A stretch of DNA of 52,456 nucleotides, taken from IMG/VR virus record IMGVR_UViG_3300020411_002342, positions 1-52,456 of that record. The stretch is one strand, 5' to 3'. The notes below the pieces were generated by a model, which worked only from the letters and a program-made list of their open reading frames with translations, searched no databases and was not told the DNA's origin. A program made the position numbers and the translations under genes. This document shows, in pieces, positions 1 to 6,037 of the stretch; position 1 is the stretch's first letter, and the number at the start of each line of letters is the position of its first letter. Source of the DNA: a virus.

Positions 1-37
1 CCCACTCTCTCACTTTTTTTATATATTATTGAATCAC

Positions 38-415
38 ATGTCAACACATTCACGAATTGGTTTAAAATTAAAAGATGATAGCGTTTTATCAGTCTATCAT
101 CATTATGATGGTTATCCTGAGTGGTTAGGTGTTACTCTTAATAAAAAGTTTAACACTTTTGACAAGGTTGCTGAATTACTTGATGGTGGAGACATTTCAT
201 CCTGTGATTCTGATACTAATTGGAAACGTGAAAAGGTTGACAATCATGTTTTATATTACAATGATAATGGAGAGAAGACTGAACCAAGACTAGATACTAA
301 TATTGAAGACTATCTTGATAATGGTGAGGAATTTGCTTATCTATTTGAAGATAATCAATGGGTATGTTATGATTTACATTATGATACACCTAAAAATGTT
401 CCAATACCTGTTTAA
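38..415 (+). CDS. STHSRIG-type conserved phage protein
   Basis: A 125-residue acidic soluble protein beginning MSTHSRIGLKLKDDSV, followed by HHYDGYPEWLG. This start and the DGYPEW motif are shared by a widespread phage family of unknown function that I recognise from many marine and other phages; no catalytic motif is evident. An upstream in-frame TTG at 29 exists, but the ATG at 38 gives the family's usual N-terminus. The C-terminal half is rich in Asp/Glu/Tyr. The stop is one base from the next ATG (417), suggesting an operon with it. Function unknown. Confidence 0.85.
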   Translation: MSTHSRIGLKLKDDSVLSVYHHYDGYPEWLGVTLNKKFNTFDKVAELLDGGDISSCDSDTNWKREKVDNHVLYYNDNGEKTEPRLDTNIEDYLDNGEEFAYLFEDNQWVCYDLHYDTPKNVPIPV

Positions 416-416
416 T

Positions 417-641
417 ATGTTTGAAAAAAAAGTTAAACTTAATGGTTATGAAATTGGAGTGTTGTTATCAGCACTCCGATCTCTTTCTACATCTGATAGA
501 TTATTAATATCAAATGAATATGGAAGTGTAAGAGCAATTTATGATAGATTAGAGGAGGTTTATAAAGAGTTAGATACTACTAAGATAGATAGAGAGATAC
601 TTGAATCTTATAATACGAAGTGTGAATCACCATCGTACTAA
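417..641 (+). CDS. hypothetical protein, 74 aa
   Basis: The frame is open from 303, but the first start after the stop of the preceding gene is the ATG at 417, one base beyond that stop, so I use it. The product is a small, probably helical protein (KLNGYEIGVLLSALRSLSTSDRL) without cysteines forming motifs, signal peptide or membrane segment. I do not recognise a family. The gene's last base is directly followed by a sigma70-like promoter for the next unit, so this is probably the last gene of its unit. Confidence 0.7.
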   Translation: MFEKKVKLNGYEIGVLLSALRSLSTSDRLLISNEYGSVRAIYDRLEEVYKELDTTKIDREILESYNTKCESPSY

Positions 642-670
642 TTGCAGGTTTTTTAAACTTGTGATATGAT
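642..670 (+). promoter_or_regulatory. sigma70-type promoter
   Basis: TTGCAG (642-647) and TATGAT (665-670) are separated by exactly 17 bases. The site starts immediately after the stop codon at 639-641 and lies about 20 bases before the ATG at 691, a typical early-promoter position. Confidence 0.6.
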
Positions 671-690
671 AACCTTAGTTACTAATTCCC

Positions 691-882
691 ATGACTGAAC
701 CTGATCGTAAACTTCAAACTCAAGAAAATTGTATTAGTAAATTAGAGTCATTTTATATTGATAGAATGACTAAACTTGTAGATCAAAATAAGATACCTGA
801 GTCTATGTCAATATTTGAGGAGTTTGTAGTTGACCATCAGGAACCAGAAGAGTGGTTATTTATTGGAGAGATTGAAGAATGA
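691..882 (+). CDS. hypothetical protein, 63 aa
   Basis: A 63-residue acidic protein (MTEPDRKLQTQENC..., ending PEEWLFIGEIEE), predicted helical and soluble. No family recognised. It is preceded by a promoter (642-670) and by a pyrimidine-rich leader (TTCCC) rather than a Shine-Dalgarno sequence. Its stop overlaps the ATG of the dehydratase gene (ATGA at 879-882), so the two are probably translationally coupled. Confidence 0.7.
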   Translation: MTEPDRKLQTQENCISKLESFYIDRMTKLVDQNKIPESMSIFEEFVVDHQEPEEWLFIGEIEE

Positions 883-1898
883 CAACTGCCTTAATTACTG
901 GAGGTGCTGGGTTTATTGCTCATCATCTTATTGCCCGTATATTAACACAGACAGACTGGAATGTAGTTACACTTGATAGACTTGATTATAGTGGTAATCT
1001 CAACCGTCTCAATGATATTTTAGAGTATGAATGTACGCCAGAAGAAAGAAAGAGAGTTAAGGTAGTATTTCACGATCTAAAAGCAGAATTAAACCCACTT
1101 GTCCGAAGAGAAGTGGGTAAAGTTGATTACATTTTACATCTTGCTGCCAGTTCTCATGTAGATCGTAGTATAGATTATCCGATGGAATTTGTATTGGATA
1201 ATGTAGTCGGTACATGTAATATCTTGGAGTTTGCGAGATCTCTTGATGGACTTACGAGATTCTTATATTTTGGAACTGATGAAGTTTTCGGACCTGCCCC
1301 TGATGGGATTAAATATTCTGAATTAGATAGATATAATTCTACTAATCCTTATTCAGCAACTAAAGCAGGTGGTGAAGAATTAGCAGTTGCTTATGAGAAT
1401 ACATACGGATTGCCCGTTTATATTACTCATACAATGAATGTATTTGGTGAACGACAACATCCCGAAAAATACATTCCATTGTGTATTAAAAAAGTACGAG
1501 ATGGAGAACGAGTTACAATTCATAGCGATTCTTCCCGTACAATTCCTGGTTCCCGTCACTATATTCATGCTGAAGATGTAGCAAATGCTGTGTTATTTCT
1601 TTTAGAAAAAGATAACATTAGTGAGAAGAATTGGGGTGGTCAAAAATGCCCTAAATTCAATATTGTAGGTTCCGAAGAACTTAATAACTTGCAATTAGCG
1701 AAAATAATTGCTCAATCACAAGGAAAAGAATTGAATTTTGAGTTAGTAGATTTTCATTCTTCCCGACCTGGACATGATTTAAGATATGCCCTTGATGGTA
1801 GCAAATTAGAAGAAATTGGATGGAAACCTGCTAAATCAGTGAAGCAAAGAATCTCTGAAGTTACACAATGGACTTTAAATAATGACCGCTGGTTATGA
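879..1898 (+). CDS. NAD-dependent epimerase/dehydratase, dTDP-glucose 4,6-dehydratase-like
   Basis: A 339-residue short-chain dehydrogenase of the extended (epimerase/dehydratase) class. The N-terminus carries the Rossmann nucleotide-binding loop TGGAGFIA (residues 7-14). The catalytic set of RmlB-type enzymes is visible as TDEVFG (133-138, with D134/E135) and the Tyr-Lys pair of YSATK (Y158, K162). Length fits dTDP-glucose 4,6-dehydratases (about 330-360). The family converts a nucleoside-diphospho-hexose to its 4-keto-6-deoxy form in the cytoplasm, the first step towards deoxysugars such as rhamnose. The exact substrate cannot be read from sequence. No partner deoxysugar genes lie nearby, so it may act on a host pathway for surface sugars. 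It is coupled at both ends to small genes (ATGA at the start, 17-base overlap at the end). Confidence 0.85.
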   Translation: MTTALITGGAGFIAHHLIARILTQTDWNVVTLDRLDYSGNLNRLNDILEYECTPEERKRVKVVFHDLKAELNPLVRREVGKVDYILHLAASSHVDRSIDYPMEFVLDNVVGTCNILEFARSLDGLTRFLYFGTDEVFGPAPDGIKYSELDRYNSTNPYSATKAGGEELAVAYENTYGLPVYITHTMNVFGERQHPEKYIPLCIKKVRDGERVTIHSDSSRTIPGSRHYIHAEDVANAVLFLLEKDNISEKNWGGQKCPKFNIVGSEELNNLQLAKIIAQSQGKELNFELVDFHSSRPGHDLRYALDGSKLEEIGWKPAKSVKQRISEVTQWTLNNDRWL

Positions 1899-2217
1899 TC
1901 CTCAAGTTGGAGATTACGTCATTTGGGAGCGCCCTAATGGCGATTTTGAGGAAGGTTGGGTATATTTTAAATGTGATAAAGAACCACATAAAAAAGGATT
2001 TAGAGAAAATCCAAGATACTTAACAATAGAAACTGGTGTTAAACCTAAACCCTATTGTGAGTATTCAAAAAATGACCCACACAAAATGATTCATACATTA
2101 TTATTATGTTATGAAACACATTGGCATGAATTAAAGTACATTAAGAACCGAAGAGATAATGATAACAATGTTAGTACATATAAATCTCAAGAACATAGAG
2201 ATTCAGATTTATACTAA
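1882..2217 (+). CDS. YDPQVGD-type conserved phage protein
   Basis: A 111-residue protein starting MTAGYDPQVGDYVIWERPNG, with GWVYFK and a stretch of conserved His/Tyr/Lys (KPYCEY, HKMIHTLLLCYETHWHEL). I recognise the pattern from conserved hypothetical genes of marine T4-like phages; no function is assigned. The beginning resembles a small beta-barrel (VGDYVIWE), but that is inference. Its ATG lies inside the dehydratase gene (17-base overlap), implying coupled translation. The unit ends in the strong terminator at 2260-2290. Confidence 0.8.
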   Translation: MTAGYDPQVGDYVIWERPNGDFEEGWVYFKCDKEPHKKGFRENPRYLTIETGVKPKPYCEYSKNDPHKMIHTLLLCYETHWHELKYIKNRRDNDNNVSTYKSQEHRDSDLY

Positions 2218-2259
2218 CATTTAAAATGGTATATTGAAAAAAACATCAAGTCAACAGAT

Positions 2260-2290
2260 AGTGGACACTTTATAAAGTGTCTACTTTTTT
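2260..2290 (+). terminator. rho-independent terminator built on a perfect palindrome
   Basis: GACACTTTATAAAGTGTC (2264-2281) is a perfect 18-base palindrome; the stem extends outwards through 2260-2263 and 2282-2285 (with one G-U pair) and is followed by six Ts (2285-2290). The same GACACTTT core recurs near other transcription-unit ends in this region. Confidence 0.8.
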
Positions 2291-2346
2291 CCCATTTTAC
2301 CTCAAAATCGTATATTATATAAGAGTAAACAAATTTACATTAGTTT

Positions 2347-2745
2347 ATGACACAAACTCTTGAGCAAATCGCTTCAGAAAAAGAAGTAACAGTGGATCAA
2401 ATTCTACCTCTTGATGTTAGAATTCTCAACTGGACTCAAACCTTATGTATATGTTTACAAGACCAATATAGGTCAGTTTATCCTGATTCTTTCATGGACA
2501 AAAAATTTGTTATTGTAAAAGGTAACAGATATTATAAAATTGTCATGGAAGATTTGGATGATGAAGGTAACACATATTCATCAAGTGTTCATGCTTTTGT
2601 TGATAAAAAAACTGGTGAAGTTTATAAACCTGCCAGTTGGAAATCACCAGCAAAACATGTTAGATATGACATGAGAATTATAACAGAAAGAGAGTATATA
2701 TTTAATAACTGTGACTGGGCAGGTGGTTATCTCTATATGAGATAA
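2347..2745 (+). CDS. conserved hypothetical phage protein, 132 aa
   Basis: A 132-residue protein. The middle part reads KFVIVKGNRYYKIV followed by SSSVHAFVDKKTGEVYKP and KSPAKHVRYDMR. This block (HAFVDKKTGEVYKPASWK) is one I recognise from conserved hypothetical proteins of marine T4-like phages; the C-terminal half is the conserved part. No catalytic residues can be named. It is the first gene after the terminator at 2260-2290 and a TATATTATAT box near 2311, so it probably begins a new unit running to about 3969. Function unknown. Confidence 0.8.
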   Translation: MTQTLEQIASEKEVTVDQILPLDVRILNWTQTLCICLQDQYRSVYPDSFMDKKFVIVKGNRYYKIVMEDLDDEGNTYSSSVHAFVDKKTGEVYKPASWKSPAKHVRYDMRIITEREYIFNNCDWAGGYLYMR

Positions 2746-2780
2746 TCATCTTCTTTATTGTAACATAACGAGGATTAAAC

Positions 2781-2969
2781 ATGACAACTAAAACATTTAA
2801 TCAACTTGATTTGTTATCAGATTGTTTAGAAGATTTCTGTACTAAACATCATTTAGAGTTCATAAGTGCAGATGATTTATTATATGGAAGTTATGATAAA
2901 TTAACAAATTACCAGAAAGATTGGTTGAGAAACTATATCGAAGTCTGGGACATTATTGTAAACTATTAA
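2781..2969 (+). CDS. hypothetical protein, 62 aa
   Basis: A small soluble protein (MTTKTFNQLDLLSDC...) rich in Asp, Leu and aromatic residues, predicted mostly helical. It is preceded by AGGA (2771-2774) about seven bases before the ATG and followed 12 bases later by the next gene, whose ribosome site (AAGGAG) starts in its stop region. I do not recognise a family. Confidence 0.7.
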   Translation: MTTKTFNQLDLLSDCLEDFCTKHHLEFISADDLLYGSYDKLTNYQKDWLRNYIEVWDIIVNY

Positions 2970-2981
2970 GGAGAATTTATC

Positions 2982-3209
2982 ATGTATTCAAGTGAAACAT
3001 TTGGAAGATTATTCTGGGTTGATGATAACTTCGATTTGAAATCATGTCCACAATTTGATAATGGGACTGGTGATTTTGATAATGAAGATTATGTATCAGA
3101 CTGGAACGATTTCGAGGGAGTAAATATGGATTTACTTCTTAAAATACACAAAACATGTATATTTAATAAACAAGACCATTACAATTCATTATCACTTCAG
3201 GGAGTTTAA
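2982..3209 (+). CDS. hypothetical protein, 75 aa
   Basis: An acidic soluble protein (MYSSETFGRLFWVDDNF..., many Asp/Asn). A good ribosome binding site, AAGGAG, lies about eight bases upstream of the ATG. It lies in a tight run of small genes (2781, 2982, 3214, 3473, 3556) that read as one operon. No recognised domain; no cysteine or histidine cluster. Confidence 0.7.
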   Translation: MYSSETFGRLFWVDDNFDLKSCPQFDNGTGDFDNEDYVSDWNDFEGVNMDLLLKIHKTCIFNKQDHYNSLSLQGV

Positions 3210-3213
3210 TCTT

Positions 3214-3471
3214 ATGAACAATTTAACAGAATTTATAGAATATGTCTGGTCATTTTATGCACCACATAGTGATCTTTATCCTATTAAAGGTTTAATTAAA
3301 CAAGACATTTATGATGCTTTTGTTGTATATCGTAAGAGAATACAAGCAGCAGAAAGTAATAACGGAAGATGGTTTAATGTATCATATAGTTGGGGTGGTG
3401 GTGATAGTTTAGATCGAGAAAGAGTAAGAGATATTATACTTGAGAAACCACAATTTACATTTGGAGGATAA
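3214..3471 (+). CDS. hypothetical protein, 85 aa
   Basis: An 85-residue protein with an aromatic N-terminus (MNNLTEFIEYVWSFYAPHSD), a predicted helix around YRKRIQAAESNNGRW and a Gly-rich turn SYSWGGGDSLDRERVR. GGGAG lies at about 3200-3204 upstream, a usable ribosome site. Four bases separate it from the preceding stop. Not recognised. Confidence 0.7.
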   Translation: MNNLTEFIEYVWSFYAPHSDLYPIKGLIKQDIYDAFVVYRKRIQAAESNNGRWFNVSYSWGGGDSLDRERVRDIILEKPQFTFGG

Positions 3472-3472
3472 T

Positions 3473-3553
3473 ATGTTACAAATTATAACAATAATAACTA
3501 TAGTTGTAATTGCAACTACATTAATTATACTTAACGTCTACAATCCTCATTAA
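3473..3553 (+). CDS. 26-residue hydrophobic peptide, probable single membrane helix
   Basis: An ATG one base after the preceding stop opens a 26-codon frame, MLQIITIITIVVIATTLIIL then NVYNPH. The first 20 residues are an uninterrupted hydrophobic helix, long enough to cross a membrane, with a short polar tail. GGAGG (3463-3467) provides a ribosome site. Its stop is two bases from the ATG of the next gene, so it fills the gap exactly, supporting a real gene. Role unknown; small phage membrane peptides often modulate the host envelope, but nothing here shows that. Confidence 0.6.
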   Translation: MLQIITIITIVVIATTLIILNVYNPH

Positions 3554-3555
3554 TT

Positions 3556-3969
3556 ATGACAAAAAAACCCTTTATTTCCAACATTGAGGAAGATTTAAAT
3601 CGTCCTCACAAAGTAACATTAACTGAAGGTCAAATCTCTACAATTCTTTATGTTTTGGAGGGATATATTGAAGGAAATGATGATTATCAACTTGATGACG
3701 ATTTTAATAGGGATATTAATAGTATTTTTAGTGAATTAGAGGGAGTTATTGATACATTTTATGAAAAAAATGATATTCAATGTCAATCAAATAACAAAGA
3801 CAATGTAACATATAGTGAGGTAGATTATGTGGAACAATGTATAACTGAGGGTCACGATTATAGAGATTGTGTTGATACATTAGTGGATAGTATGAAAACA
3901 AATAATGAAATTGCCAGACTAAAAACACAAGAAGTGGTCGAAAATAGAGTCAAAAGTAACATTTTGTAA
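3556..3969 (+). CDS. hypothetical protein, 137 aa
   Basis: A 137-residue acidic soluble protein. An N-terminal segment (VTLTEGQISTILYVLEGYIEG) looks helical and is followed by an Asp-rich stretch and a second helical part (YVEQCITEGHDYRDCVDTLVDSMKT). The VTLTEGQISTIL style helix is common in small phage proteins, but I cannot name a family. It is the last gene before the palindromic promoter at 3996-4030. Confidence 0.7.
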   Translation: MTKKPFISNIEEDLNRPHKVTLTEGQISTILYVLEGYIEGNDDYQLDDDFNRDINSIFSELEGVIDTFYEKNDIQCQSNNKDNVTYSEVDYVEQCITEGHDYRDCVDTLVDSMKTNNEIARLKTQEVVENRVKSNIL

Positions 3970-3995
3970 ATACAAATATACTAAATAAACATTAG

Positions 3996-4030
3996 CGACA
4001 CTTGACTAAAGTGTCGTTAGTGAGTATAAT
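3996..4030 (+). promoter_or_regulatory. sigma70-type promoter with -35 box inside an inverted repeat
   Basis: TTGACT (4002-4007) and TATAAT (4025-4030) are 17 bases apart. The -35 box sits in the centre of the inverted repeat CGACACTT (3996-4003) / AAGTGTCG (4009-4016), loop of five bases. No T-run follows, so this is not a simple terminator; an operator-like role is an inference. It serves the gene at 4056. Confidence 0.65.
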
Positions 4031-4055
4031 TTAAGGTAACATCTTTCTTCTTCTT

Positions 4056-4229
4056 ATGTACCCCACTCACCTTCAAAAAACTAAATACAGAGTCACTCTT
4101 GATTTTGACGTTTTTGAGGATTTTGATCCTTATAATATTAACTTTAACAAGTTATTTGAGATAGAGGGAGAAGAGAAATTAGATGTTTATATTGAAAAAG
4201 AGGAGTACGAATTTAACGATATTTGGTAA
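4056..4229 (+). CDS. conserved small phage protein, 57 aa
   Basis: The frame from the ATG at 4056 encodes MYPTHLQKTKYRVTLDFDVF and continues with DFDPYNINFNKLFEIEGEEKLDVYIE to a TAA at 4227. The TKYRVTLDFDVFEDFDP block is one I recognise as conserved among marine T4-like phages, with unknown function. The leader is pyrimidine-rich (TTTCTTCTTCTT) directly before the ATG with no Shine-Dalgarno there; AAGG occurs about 20 bases upstream. Acidic, soluble, short beta-alpha fold likely. Confidence 0.75.
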   Translation: MYPTHLQKTKYRVTLDFDVFEDFDPYNINFNKLFEIEGEEKLDVYIEKEEYEFNDIW

Positions 4230-4329
4230 CATTTAGAGAGGGTAAAAGGTCAAAATGTTATATATAACTCTGTAGGAGTTTAACGGGATAAAGTATAAAC
4301 AAGTCAAGAATAAAGAGAAACATCGGACG

Positions 4330-4352
4330 GAGTGACACTTTATAAACTGGAC
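4330..4352 (+). repeat. left copy of a 23-base direct repeat flanking the H1-like gene
   Basis: Positions 4330-4352 match 4813-4835 at 21 of 23 bases (core GAGTGACACTTT, then TAAACTG). Each copy lies before a C-rich/G-rich terminator, and the two enclose the basic-protein gene. Confidence 0.75.
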
Positions 4353-4373
4353 TTTTTTGTTTCAGTTTGTTAC

Positions 4374-4398
4374 AAAACCCCCTTTTGGGGGTTTTTTT
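4374..4398 (+). terminator. rho-independent terminator
   Basis: AAAACCCCC (4374-4382), loop TTTT, GGGGGTTTT (4387-4395), T-run to 4398. A TATAAT box follows at 4404-4409, so one unit stops and the next (gene 4439) may start here, although no good -35 box is seen. Confidence 0.85.
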
Positions 4399-4438
4399 AT
4401 GTGTATAATATGGGAGTAAACAAACGAACTTCGTTTTT

Positions 4439-4828
4439 ATGCCAGTTAAGTCTTCAACCTCTTCAAATACAACAACCCGTAAGAGAAGAACCCGTAAGAC
4501 CTCAACAACTCCAAGAAAGTCTGCATCTAAAGTTGCTACAACTGCAAAGAAAGTTGCAACCAAATCTGAACTAAAACCAGAGGAAGTTGCCTTCGGTTTG
4601 AGCGAAGTAGAACTAAAACAAGTTGAAAAACTTGTTAAGGAGTCACCCAAAACTACACAACCTAAAGTAACAAAAAAGGTTGTGAAAGTACAACCCAAAG
4701 TAACAAAAAAGGTTGTAAATGTGAGTCCTAAGAGAAGCATACTTGAATTAAATGCCTTTGAGTTGTTATTACTTCCAATTCTATATTTGGAAGAGTTCAC
4801 TAAACAGTTATTGAGTGACACTTTCTAA
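4439..4828 (+). CDS. histone-H1-like basic protein
   Basis: A 129-residue protein with three parts. Residues 1-45 are Lys/Arg/Ser/Thr/Ala-rich (RKRRTRKTS, PRKSASKVATTAKKVATK), as in histone H1 tails and bacterial H1-like proteins. Residues 46-72 form an acidic-amphipathic segment. Residues 73-95 are an 11-residue tandem repeat, QPKVTKKVVKV then QPKVTKKVVNV, encoded by two 33-base direct repeats (4658-4690, 4691-4723). The C-terminus is hydrophobic (ALFELLLLP-like). Such composition suggests nucleic-acid binding, possibly compaction or protection of phage DNA; this is inference. The reverse strand has a long open frame here, but it merely mirrors the repetitive Lys/Thr codons. The gene is enclosed by direct repeats and terminators, like a self-contained cassette. 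Confidence 0.75.
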   Translation: MPVKSSTSSNTTTRKRRTRKTSTTPRKSASKVATTAKKVATKSELKPEEVAFGLSEVELKQVEKLVKESPKTTQPKVTKKVVKVQPKVTKKVVNVSPKRSILELNAFELLLLPILYLEEFTKQLLSDTF

Positions 4829-4835
4829 ACTGAAC
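4813..4835 (+). repeat. right copy of the 23-base direct repeat
   Basis: Matches 4330-4352 with two differences. It overlaps the last codons of the H1-like gene, so those residues (SDTF) are encoded by the repeat itself. Confidence 0.75.
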
Positions 4836-4838
4836 ACT

Positions 4839-4861
4839 AAAACCCCTAACGGGGTTTTTTT
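4839..4861 (+). terminator. rho-independent terminator
   Basis: AAAACCCC (4839-4846), loop TAAC, GGGGTTTT (4851-4858), Ts to 4861. Directly behind it is a second inverted repeat, GTTATATT/AATATAAC (4864-4871/4875-4882), which contains a TATATT -10-like box. Confidence 0.85.
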
Positions 4862-4902
4862 ATGTTATATTAAAAATATAACACCACTATTTCATTATTT
4901 CC

Positions 4903-5088
4903 ATGTCTTATTATCAGTATAAAGTTAATTGTCCATCTGCACCTTTTGAGAATACAATGTTTAGAACATTGGATGAATGTTGGACATTATGTTTAGAATT
5001 ATCCGAAGAATATGGATATTCAGAAGTGCTATTTTGTGCATTAAATGGTAATCAAGTGCCTATGGGTTCTTATACTAATGGTCAGTAA
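4903..5088 (+). CDS. hypothetical protein, 61 aa
   Basis: A small soluble protein, MSYYQYKVNCPSAPFENTMF and onwards, with four cysteines spread through the chain (NCPS, ECWTLC, LFCA). The cysteines are not in CxxC pairs, so a zinc ribbon is not supported. It is the first gene after the terminator at 4839-4861 and has a pyrimidine-rich leader (TTATTTCC) instead of a Shine-Dalgarno sequence. Two bases separate it from the membrane-protein gene at 5091. Confidence 0.7.
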   Translation: MSYYQYKVNCPSAPFENTMFRTLDECWTLCLELSEEYGYSEVLFCALNGNQVPMGSYTNGQ

Positions 5089-5090
5089 AT

Positions 5091-5309
5091 ATGGATCTTA
5101 AGTTATACACAACTGGTCGTATTATTGGTTCATTCTTAATAGTAACTGCTTATTATGTTGTTTTACATGTAAGTGCATATATTGGTTCATTAATGTATCT
5201 AACTGCTAATGCAATTAGTCTTCCATTCTTTATAAAAACTAAGGGTTATGATGTGGTGGTTATGTTAACCTTTTTAATGATAATATCTCTCAGTAAAATT
5301 ATTAATTAG
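5091..5309 (+). CDS. small membrane protein, 72 aa
   Basis: The 72-residue product has two to three hydrophobic segments: residues about 10-30 (IIGSFLIVTAYYVVLHV), about 33-50 (LMYLTANAISLPFFI) and 55-70 (VVVMLTFLMIISL), separated by short polar turns (KTKGYD). No catalytic or pore motif is recognised; the spacing resembles small integral membrane proteins of phage early regions. It may be co-translated with the gene at 4903. Whether it alters host transport is unknown. Confidence 0.7.
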   Translation: MDLKLYTTGRIIGSFLIVTAYYVVLHVSAYIGSLMYLTANAISLPFFIKTKGYDVVVMLTFLMIISLSKIIN

Positions 5310-5340
5310 TCTGTGACAGTCAACAAAGTGTCCACTCTGA

Positions 5341-5359
5341 CCCCTAAATGGGGTTTTTT
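5341..5359 (+). terminator. rho-independent terminator
   Basis: CCCC (5341-5344), loop TAAAT, GGGG (5350-5353), six Ts (5354-5359). AAAGTGTC lies just upstream (5325-5332) and a TATATT box just downstream (5365-5370). Confidence 0.75.
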
Positions 5360-5424
5360 CGTGGTATATTAAAAGAGTGGAAGAGGTTCCCACCTTACCA
5401 CACACTTTTTAAGTCATTTTGCTT

Positions 5425-5610
5425 ATGTTTCTTCAAATGGATTACAACTCAAAAGAGAAAGAATTGATCCGTAATTTCTTCTCTGATGATGAATGGAATG
5501 CCATTGATTCTGCTCTTGCTGATTATCAAGATTATGGTGACAAAGAGAGTGAGTTAATGTCAACTATTGGTCAAAAAATGTATGACTTGTTTAACACTCA
5601 AACCAGTTAA
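5425..5610 (+). CDS. hypothetical protein, 61 aa
   Basis: I start at the ATG at 5425 (MFLQMDYNSKEKELIRNFF); the ATG at 5437 (MDYNSKEKEL) and a TTG at 5419 are alternatives, and no ribosome site decides. The protein is acidic and predicted all-helical (FSDDEWNAIDSALADYQDYGDKESEL). It stands alone between two terminators (5341-5359 and 5620-5646), so it is a one-gene unit. No family recognised. Confidence 0.7.
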   Translation: MFLQMDYNSKEKELIRNFFSDDEWNAIDSALADYQDYGDKESELMSTIGQKMYDLFNTQTS

Positions 5611-5619
5611 ATAAGTGTC

Positions 5620-5658
5620 ACAACCTCACTTGTGTGGGGTTGTTTTATGTCTTATAAT
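5620..5658 (+). terminator. rho-independent terminator overlapping a promoter
   Basis: ACAACCTCAC (5620-5629), loop TTGT, GTGGGGTTGT (5634-5643, one G-U pair), short T-run to 5646. TATAAT follows at 5653-5658. A weak -35 (TTGTGT, 5630-5635) 17 bases upstream lies in the hairpin loop. The promoter part would serve the gene at 5699. Confidence 0.65.
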
Positions 5659-5698
5659 AACATTGTAAACAACCAAACTATTCAACGGAGTTTCTAAC

Positions 5699-6037
5699 AT
5701 GAGAAAAATTGAATCACAAATGAATAGAGCAGTTGTTAACAGAAACAACTGGTCTAATTCTAATACTCAAGTTGTATACAATGAGAGTACAAATTGCAGT
5801 CAAGTTTATCTACATGGACATAATATTGCCACTGTAGATCATAACACAAATGCAGTCAAATTGTCATCTTGTGGTTATCAAACTAACACCACAAAATCAC
5901 GTTTAAATGCTTTACTTAGTGAAGTAAAGTATGGGTGTAGAGTATTTCAAAAAAATTGGGATTGGTATCTACAACGTAACAATCAGACTGTTGATTTTAC
6001 CGATGGAATGATATTACTTGATGGAGGAATTGTATAA
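5699..6037 (+). CDS. conserved phage protein (TNTTKSRLNALL type)
   Basis: A 112-residue protein. The sequence MRKIESQMNRAV, then VYLHGHNIATVDH and GYQTNTTKSRLNALL, matches a conserved hypothetical family that I recognise from many marine phages, in which the HGxxIA and TNTTKSRLN motifs are the invariant parts. Function is unknown; the fold looks like a small alpha/beta domain. The ATG is preceded by CGGAG (5686-5690). Its stop overlaps the next ATG by one base (TAATG), giving coupled translation. Confidence 0.85.
   Translation: MRKIESQMNRAVVNRNNWSNSNTQVVYNESTNCSQVYLHGHNIATVDHNTNAVKLSSCGYQTNTTKSRLNALLSEVKYGCRVFQKNWDWYLQRNNQTVDFTDGMILLDGGIV

Noticed and set aside
303-416. Longer N-terminus for the gene at 417
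   Set aside because: Would overlap the STHSRIG-type gene by more than 100 bases with a non-coding-like hydrophobic composition.
4258-4821. 187-codon minus-strand frame opposite the H1-like gene
   Set aside because: It mirrors the Lys/Thr repeats and crosses a plus-strand terminator; no ribosome site or coding signal of its own.
4864-4882. GTTATATT/AATATAAC as a second terminator
   Set aside because: No T-run follows; more likely a promoter-proximal palindrome with a -10-like box.
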